This document shows, piece after piece, positions 1-5,911 of a DNA stretch of 6,679 nucleotides. The translations under genes were made by a program, and so were the position numbers. The stretch covers positions 1 through 6,679 of the forward strand of contig JAFGVT010000106.1 in the NCBI GenBank assembly GCA_016937825.1, given 5' to 3'. Under the pieces are notes generated by a model. That model saw only the letters and a program-made list of their open reading frames with translations, was not told the DNA's origin and ran no database searches. The stretch's first letter is position 1. Each line of letters starts with the position of its first letter. The DNA comes from Fidelibacterota bacterium (lineage in GTDB: Bacteria; Fidelibacterota; Fidelibacteria; Fidelibacterales; Fidelibacteraceae).

Positions 1-164
1 ACAGTTCCCCCTTTATCGGAGAAGCCGGTGCCGACACCCGCGTTCCGGAGATCAAAGCGGAATGTATCGTTCCTGAAGCGGCGCGCGAAGCCGTAAAAGC
101 CGCGCTGATCGGCGCCCACCCCTATGAAGAACCGGCCTTTCATTTTATCCCGATCAGCCGGTGA
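1..164 (+). CDS. C-terminal end of a NIF3/YqfO-insert-like (COG3323-type) small protein, 5' partial
   Basis: The frame starting at base 3 is open to the TGA at 162-164 and gives about 53 residues. They begin SSPFIGEAGADTRVPEIKAE and end HPYEEPAFHFIPISR. The PFIGEAG segment, a region of the type 'E..VPE....AV..AL', and the closing HPYEEPA motif are hallmarks of the PII/CutA-like domain. That domain is inserted in the YqfO/NIF3 dinuclear-metal proteins and also occurs alone as a protein of about 100 residues. Here the protein stops right after HPYEEPA, without the second NIF3 half, so I infer the standalone form. Its exact function is not established; roles in metal or small-ligand binding are conjecture. 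The start and first half lie outside the window. It is co-directional with parA but separated from it by 68 bases and may belong to another transcript. Confidence 0.75.
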   Translation, partial: SSPFIGEAGADTRVPEIKAECIVPEAAREAVKAALIGAHPYEEPAFHFIPISR

Positions 165-178
165 ACGGGCGAAAAATA

Positions 179-207
179 TTGGATGACGAAGCATTTTCGC
201 TTATATT
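179..207 (+). promoter_or_regulatory. Tentative sigma-70-type promoter upstream of parA
   Basis: The only notable gap before the gene cluster (165-232) is AT-rich compared with its surroundings. TTGGAT at 179-184 (three of six matches to the -35 consensus) and TATATT at 202-207 (five of six to the -10) are spaced by 17 bases. A second -10-like TATAAA lies at 216-221 without a good -35. Transcription would start near 213-215, leaving a leader of about 20 bases before the parA ATG at 233. This is a pattern match only; the -35 is weak and promoter rules in this lineage are unknown to me. Confidence 0.3.
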
Positions 208-232
208 TCACGATGTATAAAAAGATGGTAAC

Positions 233-997
233 ATGGGAAAGATCGTAGTCATAGCAAATCAGAAAGGCGGGGTAGGGAAGACCACGACCGCGATCAACCT
301 CGCGTCCTCCCTGGCTGTCATGGAAAAACGCATCCTGATCGTCGATATTGATCCTCAGGCAAACGCATCCTCGGGGCTCGGGCTCGATCTGAGCAAGATC
401 GACACCACCATCTACGATGTCCTGCTGGAAAAAGTGCCCTATCAGGATGCCGTGCAAAAAACATTTCTCGAATACCTTGATATTCTGCCCTCGAACCAGG
501 ACCTGGTCGGTGCCGAGATCGAAATGGTGAACATGATCTCCCGCGAAACCCGCCTGCGGAAAGCCCTGAAGCCCGCCAAGAACGACTATGACTTTATTTT
601 CATCGATTGCCCGCCTTCCCTGAGCCTTCTGACCGTGAACAGCTTTACGGCGGGCGATTCCGTGCTGATCCCCATCCAGTGCGAGTATTTTGCCCTGGAA
701 GGGCTCACCCAGCTGCTGAACACCATCCGGCTGATCCAGAAGAACCTCAATCCCCAGCTTGACCTTGAAGGCATTATCCTGACCATGTACGATTCGCGCC
801 TGAACCTGAGCAAAATGGTCGCGGAAGAGGTCCGGAAATACTTCGGCGACAAAGTCTATAAAACCATCATATCCCGTAACGTGCGTTTAGGGGAAGCGCC
901 CAGCTACGGACAGCCGATCATTTCCTTCGACATTCATTCCTCGGGTGCAATGAACTACATGCAATTGGCTGAGGAGTTCATACATGGTAAAAAGTAA
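233..997 (+). CDS. parA: Chromosome partitioning ATPase ParA (Soj)
   Basis: This 254-residue protein has the features of chromosomal ParA/Soj ATPases. It carries the deviant Walker A motif KGGVGKTT at residues 11-18, with signature lysine K11. A Walker A' region IVDIDPQANAS (D38 and D40) follows, then Walker B FIFIDCPPSL (D125). Near the C-terminus the segment SRNVRLGEAPSYGQPI (214-229) is typical of Soj-type proteins. There is no N-terminal helix-turn-helix extension of the kind seen in P1-type plasmid ParA, and the length is normal for the chromosomal form. In this family ATP-dependent dimers bind DNA nonspecifically, and ParB-stimulated hydrolysis drives origin segregation. The ATG at 233 directly precedes the conserved GKIVVIANQKGG start. 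The upstream AGATGG is a poor ribosome binding site. The last 14 bases overlap parB, its expected partner. Confidence 0.95.
   Translation: MGKIVVIANQKGGVGKTTTAINLASSLAVMEKRILIVDIDPQANASSGLGLDLSKIDTTIYDVLLEKVPYQDAVQKTFLEYLDILPSNQDLVGAEIEMVNMISRETRLRKALKPAKNDYDFIFIDCPPSLSLLTVNSFTAGDSVLIPIQCEYFALEGLTQLLNTIRLIQKNLNPQLDLEGIILTMYDSRLNLSKMVAEEVRKYFGDKVYKTIISRNVRLGEAPSYGQPIISFDIHSSGAMNYMQLAEEFIHGKK
971..976 (+). promoter_or_regulatory. Ribosome binding site for parB, inside parA
   Basis: GAGGAG lies 7 bases before the ATG at 984, within the last codons of parA. It fixes the parB start at 984 and gives a 14-base overlap with parA, an arrangement expected to couple translation of the two genes. Confidence 0.7.
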
Positions 998-1871
998 AGC
1001 CCTGGGCCGGGGCCTGGACGCCCTGATCCCGACATTCCAGCCGGATGCGGACAGCGGGAGCGATACGCCGGTCCGGGAGATCGGCATTCACGCGATCGAA
1101 CCCAACCCCTATCAGCCGCGCCGCGAATTTTCGCAGGAAGAACTGGACGAACTGGCTCAGTCCATCCGGGAACGCGGACTGATCTCGCCGGTCACGGTGA
1201 CGGAACGGAACGGAAAATACGTTCTGATCGCGGGCGAGCGCCGGCTGCGCGCCTGCAAACAGCTCAATATGAGCACCATTCCCGCGTATTTCCGTGACGT
1301 GGAGGGCGACGAGGAACTGATGGAGCTGGCGCTGATCGAAAATGTACAGCGCGAGAACCTGAATCCCATCGAAGAGGCCATGGCCTATCGCGCGCTGATC
1401 GAACGGTACGGATTGTCCCAGGAAACGGTTGCAGAGCGGATCGGAAAAAAACGCAGCACCATCGCCAACAGCCTGCGTCTGCTCAAACTCCCCCAGGAAG
1501 TCCGCGAAAGCCTTGTTGCCGATGAGATCACCCCGGGGCACGCCCGGGCGATCCTGGCGGCGGCAAGCCCCGCCCTGATGATCAGGGTCTGGCAGCAGAT
1601 CGTCAAACGCGGCCTCAGTGTCCGCGAGGCCGAGCGCCTGACCCAAAAGAGCGAGCCGGGAACGGCGGATCCCTCATCAAAGCCGAAAGCGAACCGGCGT
1701 CAGGATGCTTCCCTGCTCAAGCTGGAAAGCGCTCTTCAGCAGGTACTCGGAACCAAGGTGCGCATTCATCACCGGAACCCCGGCGGAAATATCGAGATCA
1801 GTTATTATTCAATGGAAGATCTGGAACGCATTCTGGAGCTTCTCGAATCCGGCGCTCATGAAAACAAATAA
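984..1871 (+). CDS. parB: Chromosome partitioning protein ParB (Spo0J-like, CTPase clamp)
   Basis: The 295-residue product has the standard ParB layout. The N-terminus KALGRGLDALIP (about 5-16) matches the ParA-stimulating leader of chromosomal ParB. The CTP-binding N domain includes NPYQPR (41-46), the GERRLRA motif (84-90) and ENVQRENLNPIEEA (119-132). A helix-turn-helix follows at about 144-166 (LSQETVAERIGKKRSTIANS), which recognises parS. After a low-complexity linker (about 222-240), a C-terminal dimerisation region (241-291) ends the protein. In this family ParB loads at parS, closes into a CTP-dependent sliding clamp and stimulates ParA. A good ribosome binding site at 971-976 supports the ATG at 984. 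The 3' end overlaps the M23 peptidase gene by 14 bases. I see no full parS palindrome in the window, so the loading site must lie elsewhere. Confidence 0.95.
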   Translation: MVKSKALGRGLDALIPTFQPDADSGSDTPVREIGIHAIEPNPYQPRREFSQEELDELAQSIRERGLISPVTVTERNGKYVLIAGERRLRACKQLNMSTIPAYFRDVEGDEELMELALIENVQRENLNPIEEAMAYRALIERYGLSQETVAERIGKKRSTIANSLRLLKLPQEVRESLVADEITPGHARAILAAASPALMIRVWQQIVKRGLSVREAERLTQKSEPGTADPSSKPKANRRQDASLLKLESALQQVLGTKVRIHHRNPGGNIEISYYSMEDLERILELLESGAHENK

Positions 1872-2607
1872 GGTTACATTCATCTTTCTTCCCCGGAATG
1901 AAGGCGAACAGAAAACCCTGACCCTGCATTACCGCTTATTTTTCCTTTTAAAGATCGTCGCTGTCCTCCTGGTCGTCCTCCTGGCCTTGTCTTACCTGGT
2001 CCTGATACCCCGGGCGAAGCGCTATACCGCCTATAAGGAAAAGATCGAAACTTACCAGACCCAGGAAGCCCAATTGATGCAGCTACTTGAGGATGTGAAC
2101 CATATGAAGCAGTTCAACACCTACATGCGCGAGCTGATCGGACTCGATATTTTGCAGGACGAACAAGATTATTCCGCTTTGGTCCCGGAATCCGCAACAC
2201 AGGAAAAGGACAGGTATCTGTCCGTCACGCCGGAACTTCCGCCTGCCCGGGGCCTGATCACCAATAAATTTTCCAGCGGCCCGAAACGGCACTACGGGAT
2301 CGATATTGCAGGGAAGATCGGGGACCCCGTGCGTGCCACCGCGGACGGGCTGGTCGTCTTTGCCGGATGGACCCCGGAATTGGGAAATATGGTTGTCATT
2401 TCTCATCCCGATGATTATATTAGCGTTTACGGTCACAACGACCGCTTGAATGTGCAGGAACGTCAGAGGGTCAGGAAAGGCGAGCTGATCGCACTGCTGG
2501 GCAATACCGGCTACAGCATGGGCCCGCACCTGCATTTTGAGATCTGGCATCACGGACTGGCAGTCGACCCCCTAAAGGTCATTCCTGAATACACGGTCAA
2601 AAATTGA
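1858..2607 (+). CDS. Membrane-anchored M23 family (LytM-type) metallopeptidase
   Basis: Translation from the ATG at 1858 gives 249 residues: a short cytoplasmic N-terminus (1-24, basic and polar, with VTFIFLPRNEGEQ), one transmembrane segment (about 25-50, LFFLLKIVAVLLVVLLALSY), a probable coiled linker (about 55-100), then an M23 domain (about 128-240). All LytM-type zinc and catalytic positions are present: H145 and D149 in HYGID, H193 in YGHND, and H224 and H226 in HLHFEIW. The predicted role is cutting peptidoglycan peptides in the periplasm with the N-terminus facing the cytosol. The frame stays open upstream to 1705, but that stretch lies inside parB and has no family resemblance, so 1858 is preferred. 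The start overlaps parB by 14 bases; the nearest GGAG (1835-1838) is too far away, which suggests translational coupling. It lies next to a bactofilin, a recurrent partner of M23 enzymes. Confidence 0.9.
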   Translation: MKTNKVTFIFLPRNEGEQKTLTLHYRLFFLLKIVAVLLVVLLALSYLVLIPRAKRYTAYKEKIETYQTQEAQLMQLLEDVNHMKQFNTYMRELIGLDILQDEQDYSALVPESATQEKDRYLSVTPELPPARGLITNKFSSGPKRHYGIDIAGKIGDPVRATADGLVVFAGWTPELGNMVVISHPDDYISVYGHNDRLNVQERQRVRKGELIALLGNTGYSMGPHLHFEIWHHGLAVDPLKVIPEYTVKN

Positions 2608-2609
2608 GG
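2606..2609 (+). promoter_or_regulatory. Ribosome binding site choosing the bactofilin start
   Basis: GAGG overlaps the stop codon of the M23 gene and lies 9 bases before the ATG at 2619. The alternative ATG at 2625 would be 15 bases away, and a TTG at 2604 would precede the site, so 2619 is the best start. Confidence 0.55.
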
Positions 2610-2618
2610 ATAAAAGCC

Positions 2619-2984
2619 ATGACAATGAAAGAAAAACCCACTTACACCATCATCGGGACCAATACGGTCATTGACGGACCGGTCCACGTTAACGGTGACA
2701 TCATTATCGGGGGGACCATCAAGAACAATATCGATGCAAAAGGCATCGTGCGCATCCCCGAGGGCGGTTTGGTCGACGGAAGCATCCGGGCGAAAGAAGT
2801 CCACCTGAACGGTCAGGTGACCAAAGGGATCTATGCGGAAGAGAAGATCGTTCTCGGTGTCAAATCGAATTTTTCCGGTGAACTGGTGACGAAAAAACTC
2901 GTGGTTGAAGAAGGCGCGAGCATCTCGGGAAAAATGCAGGTCTCGGAAAAAAAGACCGGGAAAATCATTGAAGAATCAGAATAG
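2619..2984 (+). CDS. Bactofilin (DUF583/PF04519) cytoskeletal protein
   Basis: This 121-residue protein has the bactofilin signature. A short polar N-terminal tail (1-9) leads to TIIGTNTVIDGPVHVNGDII (10-29). Short beta strands then repeat through about residue 107, with glycines at turns (GTIKNN, GSIRAKEVHLNG, GELVTKKLVVEEGASISGKM), as expected for the right-handed beta-helix. A charged tail of about 14 residues ends the protein. Bactofilins polymerise without nucleotide and scaffold cell-shape, stalk, budding or chromosome-segregation factors. The gene begins 11 bases after the M23 peptidase gene, and such pairs are established in other bacteria (for example CcmA with Csd1 in Helicobacter), so positioning of that enzyme is the likely job here. 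The tight link to parAB also fits the known involvement of some bactofilins with ParABS in Myxococcus. The length is typical of small bactofilins. Confidence 0.93.
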   Translation: MTMKEKPTYTIIGTNTVIDGPVHVNGDIIIGGTIKNNIDAKGIVRIPEGGLVDGSIRAKEVHLNGQVTKGIYAEEKIVLGVKSNFSGELVTKKLVVEEGASISGKMQVSEKKTGKIIEESE

Positions 2985-2992
2985 GAGCTAGA

Positions 2993-3583
2993 ATGAACGT
3001 TAAACTGGACAGCCTGATCGAGAAGATCAAAGCCGAGGGTGTCGATACCGCCAAAAAACAGGCAGAGAAGATCGTTTCTGCCGCAAAGAGCGAAGCGGAC
3101 GGGATCATTAAAAAGGCCAAAGAGCAAGCTGAACAGCATCAAAAGAACGCCGAAACCGAAGCAGCGGCCTACCGGAAGAACGCAGAGGTCGCCATTCAGC
3201 AGGCTGCCCGCGACACCGTTCTGGTCCTGAAGGAAAAACTCACCGCCCTGTTCGAACAGGCGCTCATGGCGGACATTGACGTCACCCTGGATGAAACGTT
3301 TTTGAAGGACCTGATCGTCCGCTTTGCCGAAATATGGGCAAAGGACGATGATATCCGGGTCCTGGTGAACGGCGTTGACCCCAAGGCCTTCGCGGCAGAG
3401 TTCAAAGCCTCCCTTTCGAAGCATGTTAAAGGGGATGTCGACATCAAGCTTGACAAAAAGATCACCCGCGGCTTCCGGATCGGGAAAAAAGGCGAGAACC
3501 TTTTCTACGATTTCACCGACGAAAGCATCCTGGATGCCCTGCGTGTCTTTCTTAACCCCAAATTAGCAGAGCTGTTAACGTAA
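2993..3583 (+). CDS. atpE: V/A-type ATP synthase subunit E (peripheral stalk)
   Basis: The 196-residue protein has a long alanine/lysine/glutamate-rich helix at about 5-85 (AKKQAEKIVSAAKSEADGII and following), a likely coiled coil. A globular C-terminal domain (about 95-196) ends ITRGFRIGKKGENLFYDFTD, followed by a helix ending NPKLAELL. The GFRIG...YDFTDE...FLNP pattern is typical of the bacterial V-type E subunit, which pairs with a second stalk subunit and anchors the catalytic head to the membrane part. Coiled coils alone would be unspecific, but the C-terminal signature and the A and B subunit genes downstream make the call firm. The ribosome binding site AGGAG (2983-2987) overlaps the bactofilin stop, 5 bases before the ATG. 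With a gap of only 8 bases after the bactofilin, the ATPase genes may be read through from the parAB cluster. Confidence 0.9.
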   Translation: MNVKLDSLIEKIKAEGVDTAKKQAEKIVSAAKSEADGIIKKAKEQAEQHQKNAETEAAAYRKNAEVAIQQAARDTVLVLKEKLTALFEQALMADIDVTLDETFLKDLIVRFAEIWAKDDDIRVLVNGVDPKAFAAEFKASLSKHVKGDVDIKLDKKITRGFRIGKKGENLFYDFTDESILDALRVFLNPKLAELLT

Positions 3584-3598
3584 ACGAGAAATCATCCG

Positions 3599-4129
3599 AT
3601 GGATAAATACATCTATTTTGCTGCTGAAATGTCCCTGCTGAAATGGGGTTCCGAGCAGTTCATGTCCGAAGCGTCCTTTCTCGAAGAAGCCCAAAAATGG
3701 ATGAGTCCCGCTGACCTGACGTATTTGAACGAGGCCCGGATCGACCGCTATGATCCGCATAAAACCCCGGGCATTTACACGGATTATCTTGAGTTTGAAC
3801 TGACGCTCCGCGAGGAACTTGCCCGGTATCGCCGGGCCGCAAAAGAAGGGTATGACTACAAGTTCGTCCATATCCCGCCTTCGCTGATCAAGGAAGGCAA
3901 TCCTCTCGAGAACGAACTGAATCTTATGAAATACCGCTGGCAATGGTTGGAAGAACGGGAATTCGCGCACTATTCCGATCCCGATTTTTTCGTCCTGTAT
4001 TTTTTAAAACTGCAGATCCTGCAGCGTGCGGCACGCCTGAAACAGGAAGCGGGCGAAGCGGCGTTCTCGTCGCTGATCGCATCAAAAACAGAAAATTCAG
4101 AAGGATCGGGATCCGGATCCCGCAAATAG
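3599..4129 (+). CDS. DUF2764 family protein of the V-ATPase operon
   Basis: This 176-residue soluble protein has no signal peptide or membrane segment. It starts MDKYIYFAAEMSLLKWG, which resembles the 'YYFLAASLP' start of the DUF2764 family (PF10962). It continues with NPLENELNLMKYRWQWLEE (101-119) and HYSDPDFFVLYFLKLQILQR (124-143), the most conserved region of the family as I know it. The middle (61-86) is charged and helical. DUF2764 genes sit between atpE and atpA in spirochaetes and chlamydiae, in operons that lack recognisable C and F subunit genes. A role in the central stalk or its socket is therefore plausible but only inferred. The tail (about 163-176) is low-complexity, rich in Ser and Gly, and coded partly by a palindrome. 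The start is supported by family resemblance; the upstream GAG at 3586-3588 is a weak ribosome binding site. Confidence 0.82.
   Translation: MDKYIYFAAEMSLLKWGSEQFMSEASFLEEAQKWMSPADLTYLNEARIDRYDPHKTPGIYTDYLEFELTLREELARYRRAAKEGYDYKFVHIPPSLIKEGNPLENELNLMKYRWQWLEEREFAHYSDPDFFVLYFLKLQILQRAARLKQEAGEAAFSSLIASKTENSEGSGSGSRK
4107..4122. repeat. 16-base perfect palindrome at the end of the DUF2764 gene
   Basis: CGGGATCCGGATCCCG reads identically on both strands and contains two overlapping GGATCC hexamers. It codes for part of the SGSGSR tail of the DUF2764 protein and lies 19 bases before the atpA start. As RNA it could fold into a 6-base-pair hairpin with a CCGG loop. There is no following T-run, so it is not a classical terminator. 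Confidence 0.6.
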
Positions 4130-4141
4130 AATGGAGTCAAG

Positions 4142-5872
4142 ATGGCCAATAAACTATTAGGACATATCACCGCGATCAACGGCAACATGATCGAAGTCGC
4201 TTTTGAAGAAAGCGTTGTTCAAAACGAGGTCGGATATGTGCTTGTCGGCGAGGAACGTTTAAAATCGGAAGTGATCAAAATAGCCGATAACACGGCATAT
4301 CTTCAGGTTTACGAGATCACCAAGGGCCTGAAGGTCGGCGATGAGGTGGAATTCACCGGAGAACTGCTGTCGGTCACCCTCGGCCCGGGCCTTCTGTCCC
4401 AGGTGTACGACGGCTTGCAGAATCCTCTGCCCGCGCTGGCGGAAAAATACGGGTTCTTTCTGCCCCGCGGCGTGGTCCTGGATGCGATCGACGATACCAA
4501 AAAGTGGCATTTTACTCCCACCGCAAAAAAAGGGGATACCGTCTACAAAGGTTCTCCCGTCGGATGGGTGCCGGAAGGCATTTTTCAGCACAAGATCATG
4601 GTGCCCTTTGACCTGGAAGGCGAGTATACCGTCGCGTCCGTGGCCAAAGAAGGCGATTACGACCTTCGGGAAACCGTTGCCGTGATCCTGGACGCCAAAG
4701 GGGAGGAGATCAAGGTCCGCATGTCCTTTGAATGGCCGGTCAAGATCCCCATCAAGGCCTATACCCGCAAAATGGTCCCCACCGAACCCATGGTGACCAA
4801 GGTCCGCATCGTGGACACCTTTTTTCCCGTCTGCAAGGGCGGCACCTACTGCATTCCCGGACCTTTCGGTGCGGGCAAGACCGTGCTGCAGCAGCTGACC
4901 AGCCGCTATGCGGATGTCGATATCGTGATCCTGGCGGCCTGCGGCGAGCGCGCGGGAGAGGTCGTGGAGACCCTCCGGGAATTCCCGGAACTGGAAGACC
5001 CGCGCACCAAAAAATCGCTGATGGAACGGACCGTTATCATCTGCAATACCTCTTCCATGCCCGTAGCGGCACGCGAGGCCTCCGTATACACTGCCACCAC
5101 CCTGGGCGAATACTATCGCCAGATGGGGCTGGATGTGCTGATCCTTGCCGATTCGACCTCCCGCTGGGCTCAGGCCATGCGCGAGCTGTCGGGCCGCCTG
5201 GAAGAGATCCCCGGTGAGGAAGCGTTCCCCGCCTATCTCGAATCGCGTATTGCCGAATTCTACGAACGTTCAGGCTATGTCGAACTCCCGGACGGCTCCT
5301 TCGGCAGCATGACCATCGGGGGCACCGTTTCCCCCGCGGGCGGAAACTTCGAAGAACCCGTAACCCAGGCGACGCTGAAAGTGGTGGGCGCCTTTCACGG
5401 ACTGTCCCGCGCCCGTTCCGATGCGCGCAAATTCCCGGCGATCGACCCTCTTGACAGCTGGACAAAATATAAGGGGATCATTGATCCCGAAAAGGTGCTG
5501 AAGGCCCACCATATCCTTCGGCGGGGAAACGAGGTCCATCAGATGATGATGGTGGTCGGCGAAGAAGGCACCTCGATCGACGATTTCGTCTATTATCTGA
5601 AGAGCGAATACCTTGATTCGGTGTACCTGCAGCAGAACGGCTTCGATCCGGTGGACGCGGTCAGCGACCCGGAACGCCAGAAATACATGTTCGATAAAAT
5701 ATACGCCGTTCTCTACACGGATTTTCATTTCGACTCCAAGGATGCGGCGCGCCGCTTCTTCAACGACCTCCGGCAGATGACCCTTGACTGGAACTATATC
5801 AAGATGGGCACCGACGAGTTCGATAAAAAAGAAAAAGATATCGACAAGCATATCGGCAGTATCACCGCATAA
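4142..5872 (+). CDS. atpA: V/A-type ATP synthase catalytic subunit A
   Basis: The 576-residue protein is full length for the family. The N-terminal beta barrel (1-75) is followed by the 'non-homologous' insert region specific to A subunits (about 110-195). The nucleotide-binding domain has the P-loop GPFGAGKT (240-247, K246), the catalytic glutamate region CGERAGEV (E269), ICNTSSMPVAAREAS (300-314), LADSTSRWAQA (335-345) and SPAGGNFEEPVTQATLKVV (397-415). The C-terminal helical domain holds VVGEEGTSIDDFVYYLKSE. All catalytic residues are present, so the enzyme should hydrolyse or make ATP at A/B interfaces. The P-loop has Ala where many archaeal and eukaryotic enzymes have Ser (GPFGSGKT); the Ala form is usual in the chlamydial/spirochaetal-type branch. 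GGAG at 4133-4136, 5 bases before the ATG, supports the start. Whether the complex pumps H+ or Na+ cannot be read here because the K subunit is outside the window. Confidence 0.97.
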   Translation: MANKLLGHITAINGNMIEVAFEESVVQNEVGYVLVGEERLKSEVIKIADNTAYLQVYEITKGLKVGDEVEFTGELLSVTLGPGLLSQVYDGLQNPLPALAEKYGFFLPRGVVLDAIDDTKKWHFTPTAKKGDTVYKGSPVGWVPEGIFQHKIMVPFDLEGEYTVASVAKEGDYDLRETVAVILDAKGEEIKVRMSFEWPVKIPIKAYTRKMVPTEPMVTKVRIVDTFFPVCKGGTYCIPGPFGAGKTVLQQLTSRYADVDIVILAACGERAGEVVETLREFPELEDPRTKKSLMERTVIICNTSSMPVAAREASVYTATTLGEYYRQMGLDVLILADSTSRWAQAMRELSGRLEEIPGEEAFPAYLESRIAEFYERSGYVELPDGSFGSMTIGGTVSPAGGNFEEPVTQATLKVVGAFHGLSRARSDARKFPAIDPLDSWTKYKGIIDPEKVLKAHHILRRGNEVHQMMMVVGEEGTSIDDFVYYLKSEYLDSVYLQQNGFDPVDAVSDPERQKYMFDKIYAVLYTDFHFDSKDAARRFFNDLRQMTLDWNYIKMGTDEFDKKEKDIDKHIGSITA

Positions 5873-5896
5873 ACCCGGTTTCATAACGACCTGAAG

Positions 5897-5901
5897 AGGA
5901 G
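5897..5901 (+). promoter_or_regulatory. Ribosome binding site for atpB
   Basis: AGGAG lies 10 bases before the atpB ATG at 5912. An earlier ATG at 5903 is only one base from this site and meets a TAA after one codon (ATG GAA TAA), so it is not the gene start. The 39-base gap from atpA (5873-5911) holds no visible terminator. Confidence 0.55.
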
Positions 5902-5911
5902 CATGGAATAA

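Noticed and set aside
204..219. parS-like half-site (TATTTCACG) upstream of parA
   Set aside because: The left half matches eight of nine positions of the bacterial parS consensus, but the right half matches only two of seven, so the palindrome needed for ParB loading is absent. No complete parS was found by eye in the window.
978..1646. 222-codon open frame on the minus strand
   Set aside because: It lies opposite parB, whose product is unambiguous, and its translation has no recognisable motif. Long antisense frames are common in GC-rich genes.
1705..1857. N-terminal extension of the M23 peptidase to an upstream in-frame ATG
   Set aside because: The extra 51 residues lie entirely within parB coding sequence, show no family resemblance and would put a long odd tail before the normal short cytosolic segment.
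2831..3424. 197-codon open frame on the minus strand
   Set aside because: It spans the end of the bactofilin gene and most of atpE in antisense. Its Phe/Leu-rich translation reflects the complement of a Lys/Glu/Ala-rich coiled coil.
5270..5884. 204-codon open frame on the minus strand
   Set aside because: It is opposite the conserved C-terminal part of atpA and has no recognisable domain or supporting context.
5903..5911. Minimal start-stop frame (ATG GAA TAA) before atpB
   Set aside because: It is one base from the ribosome binding site, too close for initiation, and probably arose by chance. A regulatory role would need conservation evidence.
5873..5911. Possible terminator or promoter between atpA and atpB
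   Set aside because: The 39-base gap shows no stable hairpin with a T-run and no convincing -35/-10 pair.
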